A DNA stretch of 8,127 bases from Campylobacteraceae bacterium (GCA_026986085.1 JALSPE010000136.1:1-8127), one strand, 5' to 3'. Shown: positions 1-7,751, counted from the stretch's first letter. The notes: generated by a model from the letters alone, not told the origin. Numbers and translations: made by a program.

Positions 1-1929
1 TTAAGCACTTAATCTCTTCATTATATCATTTTTTATCTCTTTTAAATTATTAGAGAGCTTATATATTAAATCGCTATCTACATTTCTACTACTTTCTATA
101 TGTCTTTGGATATCATCAACACTGTTTAGAACTTTTTTTGCATCTATCTTTTTTGCTATATCTTTTAAGTCATTTAAAAGTGCTAATGCTTGTTCATCTC
201 TGTTATCTTTTATATATCTCTCTAACATCTTGTCGCTATCGCCATATATTGCTATAAACTCTTTTAAATCACTCTCTAAAATATTTTTACTACCTGAAGG
301 AGTGCTATCTTTTCTCGAGAGATATCTATTTACTAACGAGTCTAAATCTTCTTTATTAAATGGCTTAGGTAGATACGAGTCAAATCCATACTCAAATATT
401 CTCTCCATGCCACCATTATCCATAGAGAATGATGAGTGTATGATAATTGGTGTAGCGTTAAATCGTTTATCTTCTCTTATCTTTTTAATTGTTTCAAATC
501 CATCCATTTCTGGCATAATGCTATCTAGAATAATTAAATCATACTCTCTATTTTTTAACTCTTTCATAACCTCTTTACCATCTTTTTTAGCTACAACTTC
601 CAAATTATACTTTTTAAGTAGATATGTTAATATATGTAAATTAGTTATATCATCATCTGCTATCAAAACTCTTCTATTGCAATTTGTAGTAACTACTCTG
701 TTGCTAGGATATATCTCATTGCAATTGATATCTTCTCTCTGTGTTCTCTTAATATCTCTACTATATAGAGTTGTTATTTTATTATATATAGAGCTGTCTA
801 ACTCTTCTATATTTATAGCATCATCAACCAATTTTAATGGAAATAGCGCATTCTCTTTATCTAGCAGAGCTATTATTTTTAAATTTGTATACTGCTTTAT
901 TGTCTCTAAATAGTCTGTTAAAATTGGCTCAAATAGTTTACTATCCATAAATACTACATCGTAATCCATAAAGTTTGGAATCTCTCTATTTACCTCTTTT
1001 ACAGATTCAATTGATGTATTAAAATTTAATCTCTTTAGGTATTGCGTTAATAGATAACCCTTTTTACTATCGGTTACAATAAGTGCATTTTTGGGAACTT
1101 TAAGAGTGGCCTCTGGTTCAGATGATACTAAATCTTCTTCTTTTATATCAATAGGTATCTCTATTGCAACCCTATAGTGAGAGCTATCTAAGTTTATTTT
1201 AAGTGTGCTATTTACTCTATTTGCCAACTCTTTTACCAAATATAAGTAGAAGCCATAATATTTTTTATATTGACTTGGGGTATATAAGGGAGTTACATCT
1301 TTTTTTATTACTTTTTTTATCTCTTTTGTTAATTTTAACTCTCTAGCAATTTTTATCAATAAGCTACTCTTTTTATCATTTAACTTTACACTAAATTTAG
1401 CATCTCTATATTGATGCTCCCTTGTTTGGTGTTTATTTAGTAATATAAGTATATCTTCTATTATCTCTCTATTTCCTATAAGATTATAATTCAGATAAGA
1501 TGTTATAGGGTCTGTAACTACTCCATCACTTGTTAATTTATCTATTAACTCTTCTAAATTAAATACTTCTGGAATGCCTATATCTCTATTTGCTGCGATA
1601 TCTAAAAATATTCTCTCTTCTTTATCTGATAGTTTTATCTCTTTGTAATTTTTTTGCAGACTCTCTACAACTTTATCTTGGCTAGTTTTAGAAGCAAACT
1701 TATCTATATTTGATTTTAATTTACTAGTTGCCACAATTTTACTATTATTTATATCGGTTAAATACTCTTTTTCTAAATTACTTTTACACTTTTGCTCTCT
1801 TATTTTATTTTCAACTACCTCTTTTGTTCTTCTTAAATCTTTTATTAAAGAGTATAGTAGATATAAAAATAGAGCTGTAAGTAGTGCTATTGCTATCCAA
1901 TCCCAAGAAATGTTATATAATTTATTCAT
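1..1929 (-). CDS. Membrane-anchored degenerate hybrid histidine kinase (pseudokinase-REC-REC-Hpt-like)
   Basis: This is a 642-residue signalling protein; the stop is at 1-3, so the gene is complete. One transmembrane helix lies at about residues 9-28, followed by a charged, probably coiled region. Residues about 120-260 follow the order of a histidine-kinase catalytic domain: FNLEELIDKL, then LIGNREIIEDILILLNK at the N-box position, then YGFYLYLVKEL at the G2-box position. The DTGxGI and GxGLGL glycines are lost, and residues 1-166 contain no histidine, so there is no H-box. Residues about 282-392 look like a receiver domain that keeps Asp329 but lacks the conserved lysine. Residues about 420-540 are an intact receiver: acidic cluster after VLIA, acceptor Asp469 in ILDSIMPEMDG, Ser499, Lys522 in LPKPF. 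The C-terminal helical region resembles Hpt, but Asn586 sits where the phosphorylated histidine should be. The ATG at 1929 has a GGGG ribosome site six bases upstream; an in-frame TTG at 1941 has none. Receiver identity is sure; the pseudokinase reading is an inference from alignment by eye. Confidence 0.85.
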   Translation of the reverse strand: MNKLYNISWDWIAIALLTALFLYLLYSLIKDLRRTKEVVENKIREQKCKSNLEKEYLTDINNSKIVATSKLKSNIDKFASKTSQDKVVESLQKNYKEIKLSDKEERIFLDIAANRDIGIPEVFNLEELIDKLTSDGVVTDPITSYLNYNLIGNREIIEDILILLNKHQTREHQYRDAKFSVKLNDKKSSLLIKIARELKLTKEIKKVIKKDVTPLYTPSQYKKYYGFYLYLVKELANRVNSTLKINLDSSHYRVAIEIPIDIKEEDLVSSEPEATLKVPKNALIVTDSKKGYLLTQYLKRLNFNTSIESVKEVNREIPNFMDYDVVFMDSKLFEPILTDYLETIKQYTNLKIIALLDKENALFPLKLVDDAINIEELDSSIYNKITTLYSRDIKRTQREDINCNEIYPSNRVVTTNCNRRVLIADDDITNLHILTYLLKKYNLEVVAKKDGKEVMKELKNREYDLIILDSIMPEMDGFETIKKIREDKRFNATPIIIHSSFSMDNGGMERIFEYGFDSYLPKPFNKEDLDSLVNRYLSRKDSTPSGSKNILESDLKEFIAIYGDSDKMLERYIKDNRDEQALALLNDLKDIAKKIDAKKVLNSVDDIQRHIESSRNVDSDLIYKLSNNLKEIKNDIMKRLSA

Positions 1930-1993
1930 ATGTTGCCCCAATATAAAGAAGAATATATAAATTTTAAATAAAACCGATATATTCGTATATTTA

Positions 1994-1999
1994 ATTATA
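1994..1999 (-). promoter_or_regulatory. Candidate -10 box for the degenerate hybrid kinase gene
   Basis: A perfect TATAAT on the minus strand lies about 65 bases upstream of the ATG at 1929. The overlapping sequence ATTATAAT is its own reverse complement, so a plus-strand TATAAT also exists at 1996-2001. A second minus-strand TATAAT is at 2013-2018. The -35 region is not recognisable, which is usual for Campylobacterota sigma-70 promoters. The whole 1930-2127 gap is a divergent promoter region without an ORF, and such AT-rich DNA yields TATAAT by chance, so the choice is tentative. Confidence 0.35.
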
Positions 2000-2049
2000 A
2001 TCTAATTTTTTTATTATATCATATTTTTTACATATTTACAAATAATTTG

Positions 2050-2055
2050 TATAAT
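2050..2055 (+). promoter_or_regulatory. Candidate -10 box for radA-acpS
   Basis: TATAAT preceded directly by TTTG and followed by TTTTAG lies 72 bases upstream of the radA start. An alternative weaker box, TAGAAT, is at 2092-2097. An AT-rich tract precedes the first candidate. No -35 element is visible. The radA ribosome binding site is AGGA at 2115-2118, nine bases before the ATG. Confidence 0.4.
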
Positions 2056-2127
2056 TTTAGTGATTTAACTCATAAATAAAATAAAATTTAGTAGAATAGA
2101 TAAAAATTATGATTAGGATATATAGGT

Positions 2128-3471
2128 ATGGCAAAGAAAAAAACTCTTTTTGAGTGTCAAAATTGTGGCTTTCAAACACCTAGATGGATAGGAAAGTGTC
2201 CAAGTTGCAACTCTTGGGATAGTTTAATAGAGTTAAACAGTGAGCAGATAGAGTATCTAAAGAGTAGTTCAAGTAATCTTGTAGCTAAATCTAAAGCTAT
2301 ACCAATAACAAAAATCAAAGCTGAAGATATAGTAAGGTTTAGTAGTGATTCTAATGAGTTAGATTTGGTTTTGGGTGGGGGTATTGTTCCTGGCTCTTTA
2401 ACTCTAATTGGGGGTAGCCCAGGTATTGGTAAATCTACTCTTTTGTTAAAAATTGCAGGTAATTTAGCAAATTTAGAAAATGAGGTTCTATATGTTTCTG
2501 GAGAGGAGTCTGCATCTCAAATAAAGTTAAGAGGCGATAGATTAGGTGCAAATTGCGATAAATTATATCTATTAGCAGAGATAAATATGCAAAATGTTAT
2601 AGAGGAGATAGAGTCAAAAGATTATGCTTTTATCGTAATAGATTCAATTCAGACAATTTATGATAGCGAAGTTCCATCTGCTCCTGGTTCTGTTACGCAA
2701 GTTAGGGCAATTACATTTGAATTGATGAGATTAGCCAAATCTAAAAATATTCCAATATTTATCATTGGACACATTACAAAAGATGGCTCAATAGCAGGTC
2801 CTAGAGTCTTAGAGCATATGGTAGATACTGTTCTCTACTTTGAGGGCGATAGCAATAGTGATTTAAGACTACTTAGAAGCTTTAAGAACCGTTTTGGTTC
2901 AACTAATGAAGTTGGAATATTCGAGATGGATGGCAGTGGATTAAGAGATGCAAAGAGTATGAGTGAGAGGTTTTTTAATAAAGAGTCTTTAATGCCAGGT
3001 TCTGCTTTAACAATTATAATGGAGGGTAGTCGCCCCATTGTTATAGAAGTTCAAGCCCTTGTAACACCAGCTTATGCAAATAGCAAACGAAGCACAACAG
3101 GTTTTGATGGAAATAGATTAAATATGCTATTGGCTCTACTAGAGAAGAAACTGGATTTACCTTTAGGAACTTATGATATATTTGTAAATGTAGTTGGTGG
3201 TATTAAAATTCAAGAGCCAAGTGCCGATTTGGCAATTGTTGCGGCAATATTAAGTAGCTTTAGAGAAAGAGAGCTAAGTAGTAAAACACTTTTTGTAGGA
3301 GAGGTTAGCTTAACAGGAGAGGTAAGAGATGTTCCTAATTTAATGCAGAGATTAAAAGAGGCAAAAACACAAGGTTTTTCTAATGCAATTACTCCTAGTA
3401 AGCCTATAGAGAGTGTAGATTTAAAATGTTTTGTAACAGATAGTGTAGAGAAAATTATAGAGTGGATGTAA
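2128..3471 (+). CDS. radA: DNA repair protein RadA (Sms), branch-migration ATPase
   Basis: RadA is a RecA-related ATPase. In studied bacteria it promotes branch migration of recombination intermediates and helps RecA-dependent repair and transformation. The 447-residue product has the family's usual length and complete domain order. A four-cysteine zinc finger (C10, C13, C24, C27, two CxxC pairs) is at the N-terminus. Walker A GGSPGIGKST is at 95-104, Walker B FIVIDSIQT at 168-176, and the RadA signature KNRFG at 253-257. A Lon-protease-like C-terminal domain at about 300-447 contains GGIKIQEPSADLAI. The ATG at 2128 is preceded by AGGA, and MAKKKTLFECQNCG is a typical RadA N-terminus. The stop codon overlaps the acpS start by one base, so the two genes are almost surely co-transcribed and translationally coupled. 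No key residue is missing. Confidence 0.98.
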   Translation: MAKKKTLFECQNCGFQTPRWIGKCPSCNSWDSLIELNSEQIEYLKSSSSNLVAKSKAIPITKIKAEDIVRFSSDSNELDLVLGGGIVPGSLTLIGGSPGIGKSTLLLKIAGNLANLENEVLYVSGEESASQIKLRGDRLGANCDKLYLLAEINMQNVIEEIESKDYAFIVIDSIQTIYDSEVPSAPGSVTQVRAITFELMRLAKSKNIPIFIIGHITKDGSIAGPRVLEHMVDTVLYFEGDSNSDLRLLRSFKNRFGSTNEVGIFEMDGSGLRDAKSMSERFFNKESLMPGSALTIIMEGSRPIVIEVQALVTPAYANSKRSTTGFDGNRLNMLLALLEKKLDLPLGTYDIFVNVVGGIKIQEPSADLAIVAAILSSFRERELSSKTLFVGEVSLTGEVRDVPNLMQRLKEAKTQGFSNAITPSKPIESVDLKCFVTDSVEKIIEWM

Positions 3472-3827
3472 TGGGTATTAAAGTAGGAACAGATATTGTA
3501 AGCATAAAACGAGTAGCAAAATCTATAGACAGATTTGGAGATAAGTTTTTAGATAAGTTTTTAAACAAAGATGAGATTGCTAGAGCTTCTAAAATAGAGT
3601 CAATAGCTGGGTTATGGGCAGCAAAAGAAGCTGTATCAAAAGCTCTAGGGTGTGGTATTGGAAAAGAGCTTAACTTTAAAGATATAACTATTAAAAAAGA
3701 TGAAAAAAGAGCTCCCTATATTGTGTTAAATAGTAACAAATTTAAAATTATTGACTCTTCTATATCTATTTCTCACGAAAAAGATTTTGCAATTGCAGTT
3801 GTAGTCTTAAATTTTAGCTATATATAA
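3471..3827 (+). CDS. acpS: Holo-[acyl-carrier-protein] synthase AcpS
   Basis: AcpS moves the 4'-phosphopantetheine arm from coenzyme A to a serine of apo-ACP, making the active carrier for fatty-acid and phospholipid synthesis. The 118-residue product has the normal size for the small trimeric AcpS type. The metal-binding aspartate is D8 in VGTDIV, and the catalytic/metal glutamate is E53 in GLWAAKEAVSKALG. The conserved C-terminal strand is SISHEKDFAIAVVV (His102). I chose ATG at 3471 because MGIKVGTDIV matches the family's N-terminus. It gives a TAATG stop-start overlap with radA, and a GGA at 3464-3466 can act as ribosome site. An in-frame GTG at 3462 would add only three residues. Translation is probably coupled to radA. 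Confidence 0.96.
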   Translation: MGIKVGTDIVSIKRVAKSIDRFGDKFLDKFLNKDEIARASKIESIAGLWAAKEAVSKALGCGIGKELNFKDITIKKDEKRAPYIVLNSNKFKIIDSSISISHEKDFAIAVVVLNFSYI

Positions 3828-3828
3828 T
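3823..3828 (+). promoter_or_regulatory. Candidate -10 box for the lysine-rich lipoprotein gene
   Basis: TATAAT overlaps the acpS stop codon and would start transcription roughly 30 bases before the ATG at 3867. A second TATAAT at 3839-3844 would leave a very short leader. No terminator separates acpS from the lipoprotein gene, so read-through from radA-acpS is also possible. Confidence 0.35.
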
Positions 3829-3866
3829 CTTTTACCATTATAATTACACAAAAAACAAGGTGGATT

Positions 3867-4349
3867 ATGAGAGCTTCGATTATAACAGTAACACTTATAT
3901 TGGCTTTTACACTTAATGGGTGTATTGTAGATAGAATAAATGCCAGATTAAAAGCTAAAAACAATGCTTTTGCACAAAATCAACAAACAGTTACCTATCA
4001 AGAAAGTGGTAGTAAAAACTTAGGAGTTACTGTTGTAGAAGAGGTTCCACAAGATGAGCGATTCTACCGACGAGTTAAAAGAGTATATCAACCAACACCA
4101 GCAAAAAGATATATTCATAAAAAGAAGATAATTAAAAAAACTATTCACAAAAAGAGAGTAGTAGTTAAAAAGAAAAAATATATTAAAAAACACAAGAGAG
4201 TAAAAACTAAAGTAAAAAAAGTATATAAAGAGCCATATAGCATAGAGAAGAATGAAGCAGACCCAGAATTGCTAGGACCTCAAACTACTCTAAAATCTAA
4301 CCCTCTATCTAAGGCAAAGGTTAAAGAAGATAGCAAAAAACATATATAA
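3867..4349 (+). CDS. Small predicted lipoprotein with a highly lysine-rich middle region
   Basis: This is a 160-residue hypothetical protein that I do not recognise as a named family. Its N-terminus is a lipoprotein signal peptide: MR, a hydrophobic stretch to residue 15, and lipobox LNGC with the lipidated cysteine at 19. Ile follows the cysteine, so there is no inner-membrane retention aspartate, and the outer membrane is the likelier location. Residues 22-79 are polar and probably disordered. Residues 80-121 are about half Lys/Arg/His, arranged as short hydrophobic pairs between basic clusters (IHKKKIIKK, TIHKKRVVVKK, KKYIKKHKRV). The tail 122-160 is polar. The start has a very strong ribosome site, AAGGTGGA, directly upstream at 3857-3864. 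A polybasic periplasmic segment could bind peptidoglycan, LPS phosphates or other polyanions, but that is speculation. It lies 39 bases after acpS and converges on mfd. Confidence 0.82.
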   Translation: MRASIITVTLILAFTLNGCIVDRINARLKAKNNAFAQNQQTVTYQESGSKNLGVTVVEEVPQDERFYRRVKRVYQPTPAKRYIHKKKIIKKTIHKKRVVVKKKKYIKKHKRVKTKVKKVYKEPYSIEKNEADPELLGPQTTLKSNPLSKAKVKEDSKKHI

Positions 4350-4412
4350 GGGCTAAAGACAAACCCTTTACCTTGCACTTGAAAATATTGACCAAGATTA
4401 CTAAAATTTTGC

Positions 4413-4429
4413 CGTAAACAGTGTTTGCG
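4413..4429. other. 17-bp quasi-palindrome
   Basis: The dyad is CGTAAACA-G-TGTTTGCG, with seven of eight arm positions complementary and a single central base. It sits 64 bases after the lipoprotein stop, in a patch less AT-rich than its surroundings. It could be a protein-binding site or a short hairpin, but no promoter next to it makes an operator role compelling. Function unknown. Confidence 0.35.
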
Positions 4430-4531
4430 ATACCTTCTGACAAAAATCTATATACAATATCAAGATATATTTAAACAAGCAAAAGTTTAAGCTATTTCAT
4501 ATTTGATGCTAAGTTAATTAAAAACAACTAT

Positions 4532-4612
4532 GGATCCTCGAATTTATTCGAGGCAAAAAAAGTTTAAACTCTAATAATAACTTTAAATAAACGCGAATGA
4601 ATTCGCGTGTCC
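4532..4612. repeat. REPIN-like doublet: two inverted 22-nt hairpin units
   Basis: Unit A (plus strand, 4532-4553) is GGAT followed by stem arm CCTCGAA, loop TTTA and arm TTCGAGG. Unit B (minus strand, 4612 down to 4591) is GGAC followed by arm ACGCGAA, loop TTCA and arm TTCGCGT. The units match at 16 of 22 positions in inverted orientation. Four of the six differences form two compensatory stem pairs (C-G against A-T, and T-A against G-C), so the hairpin is preserved in both. The spacer is 37 bases and contains the palindrome AGTTTAAACT at 4561-4570. A conserved tetranucleotide at the 5' foot of an imperfectly conserved hairpin, in inverted pairs, placed between convergent genes, is the known form of REP doublets moved by RAYT (TnpA-REP, Y1 transposase). 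No RAYT gene is in the window, and genome copy number cannot be seen here. Confidence 0.65.
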
Positions 4613-4775
4613 CTATTATTTTAAATTGGTTTTTTTGATATTTAATTTTAATAGTAATTTTTATAGACTCATTATATCATAGCTATCAACAAAAAAACAT
4701 AACTTAAGCACAAATTATATTTAAATAAAGAAAATTTACTACATAATTTAAACATATATTGACCCCCAAATAGCG

Positions 4776-7751
4776 CTACTTCAAAAAATTCATAGCTGTT
4801 TTAATAATATCATCACTATCTTTACTTGGTGATTGTAGTATTTTTCTCTCTTTACTCTCATCATTAAACTCTATGAATACTCTTTGCTCATAGCTTGATA
4901 TCTTCTTGATATTCTCTTTTGATGCTAAAACTTTTATTATTATTAAATCTATAAACTGTTTTGTTAATTTATCTAATTTTCCAAACCTATCTACAATCTC
5001 CTCTTCTATCTCGTAAACCTCATCTGTTGTATCAGCTTGAGATAGACGGCGATATAGCTCTAGCCTTAATCTATCTTCATAAATTAATTCATCACTTAAG
5101 TATGCATCTACACTCAATTTTATCTCTACACTCTTACTCTTATCTTCTGTTTTTCCACTTAAAACTCTAATTGCATCCTCTAACATCTTTAAATATAAAG
5201 AGTAACCAATTTGTTTAATATGCCCACTTTGTGCTTCGCCTATTAGGTTACCACCACCTCTTATCTCCAAATCATGCATAGCTAAAACAGCCCCACTTCC
5301 AAGCTCACTATGACTCTCAAGAGCCAAAAGGCGTCTTTTCGCATTATCATTTAGTGCCTCTTTATTCTCTACAAAATAGTAACAAAAGCCCTCTACTCCA
5401 CCTCTTCCTACTCTCCCCCTAAGTTGGTGTAAATCTGCAATACCAAACCTGTTGGCACCATCAACTATCATGGTATTTGCATTTGGCAAGTGGATACCAG
5501 ACTCCACAATAGAGGTGCTAAGAAGCAAATCATACTCTCTATTTTCAAACTTCAACATCTCTTTTTCTGTAGTTGCGGGTGGAATTTTAGAGTGCAAAAC
5601 CGTTACCCTAAGCTCTGGCATCTCGTCTAAAATTTGGCGCTTTTTATCCTCTATTGCTGCAATAGAGTTATATACATAAAAAACTTGCCCTCCTCGTCTA
5701 AGCTCTCTTTGTATAGCCTCTTTAACAGCCTTTATATCATAATCTTTAACAAATGTTCTAACCCCTACTCTTGTATGAGGTGGTGTAAAAATTTCACTAA
5801 AAGTTTTAATTTGCGACATTGCCATATTAAGGCTTCTTGGAATTGGAGTAGCACTCATAGAGAGCAAATGGGTATTGATTGTAAGCTCTTTTAACTTCTC
5901 TTTTTGTTTAACTCCAAATTTATGCTCTTCATCAATTACAACAAGTGCTAAATTTTTAAACTTTGCATTAAGCAAGGCGTGAGTTCCAACAACAACATCT
6001 ATCGTGCCATCACTCAAACCATCTGCAATAGCCTTTTTGGCTTTTGTAGGTGTAAATCTATCTACCTTTGCAACCTTTATATCCCACTTCTCAAGCCTCT
6101 CTTTTAAGCTTTTAAAGTGTTGTGATGCAAGTAGCGTAGTTGGTGCTACAATTGCTGCTTGATAGCCATTTTTAACAACTGCAAATATAGCATTCATAGC
6201 AACTTCTGTCTTACCAAACCCAACATCTGCACTCAAAAGTCTATCCATAATATGTCCACTGCTCATCTCTTGAAGCATATCTTCAATAGCTTTTATTTGA
6301 TCTTGAGTATGCTCAAACCCTGCATCTTTTAAAAATGCCTCTTGCACTCCTTTATCTACAATAATTTTAATACCCTCTTTTAAATGTCTTTTAGCACTTA
6401 TCTCCATAAGCTCTTTAGCTATTGCAAACAACTTCTCTTTTACTTTACTCTTTAGCTTTGCAAAAGATGCCTTGCCTAGCTTGTCTAAAACAGGTAAAGA
6501 GCCACTACTTGCCACATATCTATCGATAACTTCTAAATTTTCAACTGGAATATATAACATATCCTCATTTTGATACTCAATTGCTACAAACTCTCTAAAA
6601 CGCCCTAATACCTCGCGTTTTTCTATACCTTTAAAGACCCCTACTCCATAATCTTCATGAACAACATACTCGCCAACTTTTATCTCATCTAAAATAAGTG
6701 ATGGCTTTTTTACTCTTCTTTTTTTGGCATCTTTATTTATAGACAAAATAAGCTCACTGCTAGAAGCAATATTTAAAACACCATCAATATACTTAATATT
6801 CAACTTCTCTAAATATGGCAAAGTAGATGAGCGAATAGTCGTCTCATTTTTAGCTACAATAGTTATCTTTTTATCTTTATGTGCCTCTATCAAAGAGTTT
6901 ATATTTACAAGCTCTAAATCTCGATACTCTTTAGCTTCTGGTATCGCAGATATAGGAAAAGAGTCGATATCAACGAGTGGAGTAACTTCGCTTAACTCAT
7001 ATAAATCTCTTATTTGGGCAATCAATGAATCTCTAATTAATATAGATTTAAAGCTCTTTAGGTAGTTTTGCCCAAACTCATCTAAGTGCCAAAGCCCAAG
7101 TGAGTCTATATCTTTAACAAAAGCATTATATGGGCTTGAGTTAATTTTCTCCTTTAACCCCTCATACTCATTGCTATTTAAAGCCAAAAAAGCTGAGTAT
7201 ATCTCTACAGAGTCTAACTCATCTTTTGCTCTCTTTTGAGTAGATATATCAAACTCTCTAATCTCTTCAACTTCACTATCAAAAAGCGATACCCTAATAG
7301 CACTATTTAAATTAACTGGAAATATATCTACAATATCACCTCTAAAAGAGACTTCACCCTTGGCAGTTACAACATCTACAAAAGAGTAGCCCCAATTTAA
7401 AAGCCTCTCTTTAAGTTGGGATATATTTAAAACATCCCCAAATTCAATCTTAAATCTATCTAAATAATCAAATTTAGGAAGCAAAAGAGTCAAAGTTCTA
7501 AAAGGAGCAATTAAAACAGAACTACCATACTTTTTAAACTCTTGCAAAGCAATAAAAGCATTAATTATATCATCTTGATAACTCCTAGTATCATCCCCTA
7601 CACTAAGCCTAATATCAGGCAAAACAAAAGCTTTCTTATCTAAGTAATCATATACAACCCTAGCTTTAAGCGCCTCTTTATCATCACTTACAACCAATAT
7701 TTTACTATCTGGCTTACTCTTTAAATACTCATACAACTTTGCTTGAATCAA
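4776..7751 (-). CDS. mfd: Transcription-repair coupling factor Mfd
   Basis: Mfd is a double-stranded DNA translocase that removes RNA polymerase stalled at lesions and recruits UvrA. This 991-residue form is about 150 residues shorter than the E. coli protein, as usual in Campylobacterota. In order it shows a UvrB-like N-terminal region (RGDIVDIFPVN at about 137-147), the polymerase-binding CarD-like/RID domain (about 356-413, VGEYVVHEDYGVGVFKGI), Walker A ADVGFGKTE (508-516), DEEH box (607-610) and SATPIPRSL (633-641). Helicase lobe 2 follows with ESGIHLPNANT and HQLRGRVGRG, then the translocation (TRG) motif IRGGGNLIGEAQSGHIKQIG (830-849) and the C-terminal UvrA-masking domain D7. I chose TTG at 7751: it gives the family-like start MIQAKLYEYL and has GGAG nine bases upstream (7761-7764). 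An upstream in-frame ATG at 7793 adds 14 residues, but it lacks a ribosome site and precedes a likely -10 box. Confidence 0.96.
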   Translation of the reverse strand: MIQAKLYEYLKSKPDSKILVVSDDKEALKARVVYDYLDKKAFVLPDIRLSVGDDTRSYQDDIINAFIALQEFKKYGSSVLIAPFRTLTLLLPKFDYLDRFKIEFGDVLNISQLKERLLNWGYSFVDVVTAKGEVSFRGDIVDIFPVNLNSAIRVSLFDSEVEEIREFDISTQKRAKDELDSVEIYSAFLALNSNEYEGLKEKINSSPYNAFVKDIDSLGLWHLDEFGQNYLKSFKSILIRDSLIAQIRDLYELSEVTPLVDIDSFPISAIPEAKEYRDLELVNINSLIEAHKDKKITIVAKNETTIRSSTLPYLEKLNIKYIDGVLNIASSSELILSINKDAKKRRVKKPSLILDEIKVGEYVVHEDYGVGVFKGIEKREVLGRFREFVAIEYQNEDMLYIPVENLEVIDRYVASSGSLPVLDKLGKASFAKLKSKVKEKLFAIAKELMEISAKRHLKEGIKIIVDKGVQEAFLKDAGFEHTQDQIKAIEDMLQEMSSGHIMDRLLSADVGFGKTEVAMNAIFAVVKNGYQAAIVAPTTLLASQHFKSLKERLEKWDIKVAKVDRFTPTKAKKAIADGLSDGTIDVVVGTHALLNAKFKNLALVVIDEEHKFGVKQKEKLKELTINTHLLSMSATPIPRSLNMAMSQIKTFSEIFTPPHTRVGVRTFVKDYDIKAVKEAIQRELRRGGQVFYVYNSIAAIEDKKRQILDEMPELRVTVLHSKIPPATTEKEMLKFENREYDLLLSTSIVESGIHLPNANTMIVDGANRFGIADLHQLRGRVGRGGVEGFCYYFVENKEALNDNAKRRLLALESHSELGSGAVLAMHDLEIRGGGNLIGEAQSGHIKQIGYSLYLKMLEDAIRVLSGKTEDKSKSVEIKLSVDAYLSDELIYEDRLRLELYRRLSQADTTDEVYEIEEEIVDRFGKLDKLTKQFIDLIIIKVLASKENIKKISSYEQRVFIEFNDESKERKILQSPSKDSDDIIKTAMNFLK

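Larger units (their letters stand above)
4350..4775. other. 426-base non-coding gap between convergent genes
   Basis: No credible gene is visible on either strand; ORFs here are at most a few dozen codons and lack ribosome sites. The gap lies between the 3' ends of the lipoprotein gene and mfd. It holds a quasi-palindrome at 4413-4429 and the paired hairpin units at 4532-4612; the rest is very AT-rich filler. I do not find a textbook terminator (GC-rich stem followed by a T-run) for either neighbour, so the paired hairpins may serve to end or stabilise both transcripts. An 8-bp palindrome, TAGCGCTA, covers the mfd stop at 4771-4778. Confidence 0.7.

Noticed and set aside
230..913. Long plus-strand open frame (227 codons) opposite the hybrid-kinase gene
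   Set aside because: It lies entirely antisense to the clear receiver-domain coding region, lacks a convincing ribosome site, and has an odd Leu/Ser-rich composition typical of antisense shadows.
1977..1990. ATATA-TTCG-TATAT hairpin with a UUCG-type loop in the divergent gap
   Set aside because: The stem is five A-T pairs only and is expected by chance in DNA this AT-rich.
2835..3038. Minus-strand open frame inside radA
   Set aside because: It is fully antisense to the conserved RadA core, including KNRFG; a shadow frame.
4348..4368. AAGGG/CCCTT inverted repeat just after the lipoprotein stop as a terminator
   Set aside because: The stem has only five pairs with an 11-base loop, and no T-run follows on the plus strand.
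4536..4608. The two hairpins as ordinary intrinsic terminators for the convergent genes
   Set aside because: Neither stem is followed directly by a T-run in the direction of the approaching transcript; unit A is followed by an A-run on the plus strand. Their inverted homology and shared GGAY foot fit a REP doublet better, though they could still help end transcription.
4530..4642. Tiny ORFs starting with the ATGs in the paired-hairpin element (13-14 codons)
   Set aside because: They are made largely of hairpin sequence, have no ribosome sites and are too short to support as genes.
4961..7065. Several plus-strand open frames (69-113 codons) opposite mfd
   Set aside because: All are antisense to conserved Mfd domains and have Leu/Ser/Tyr-rich compositions with no motifs or supporting ribosome sites.
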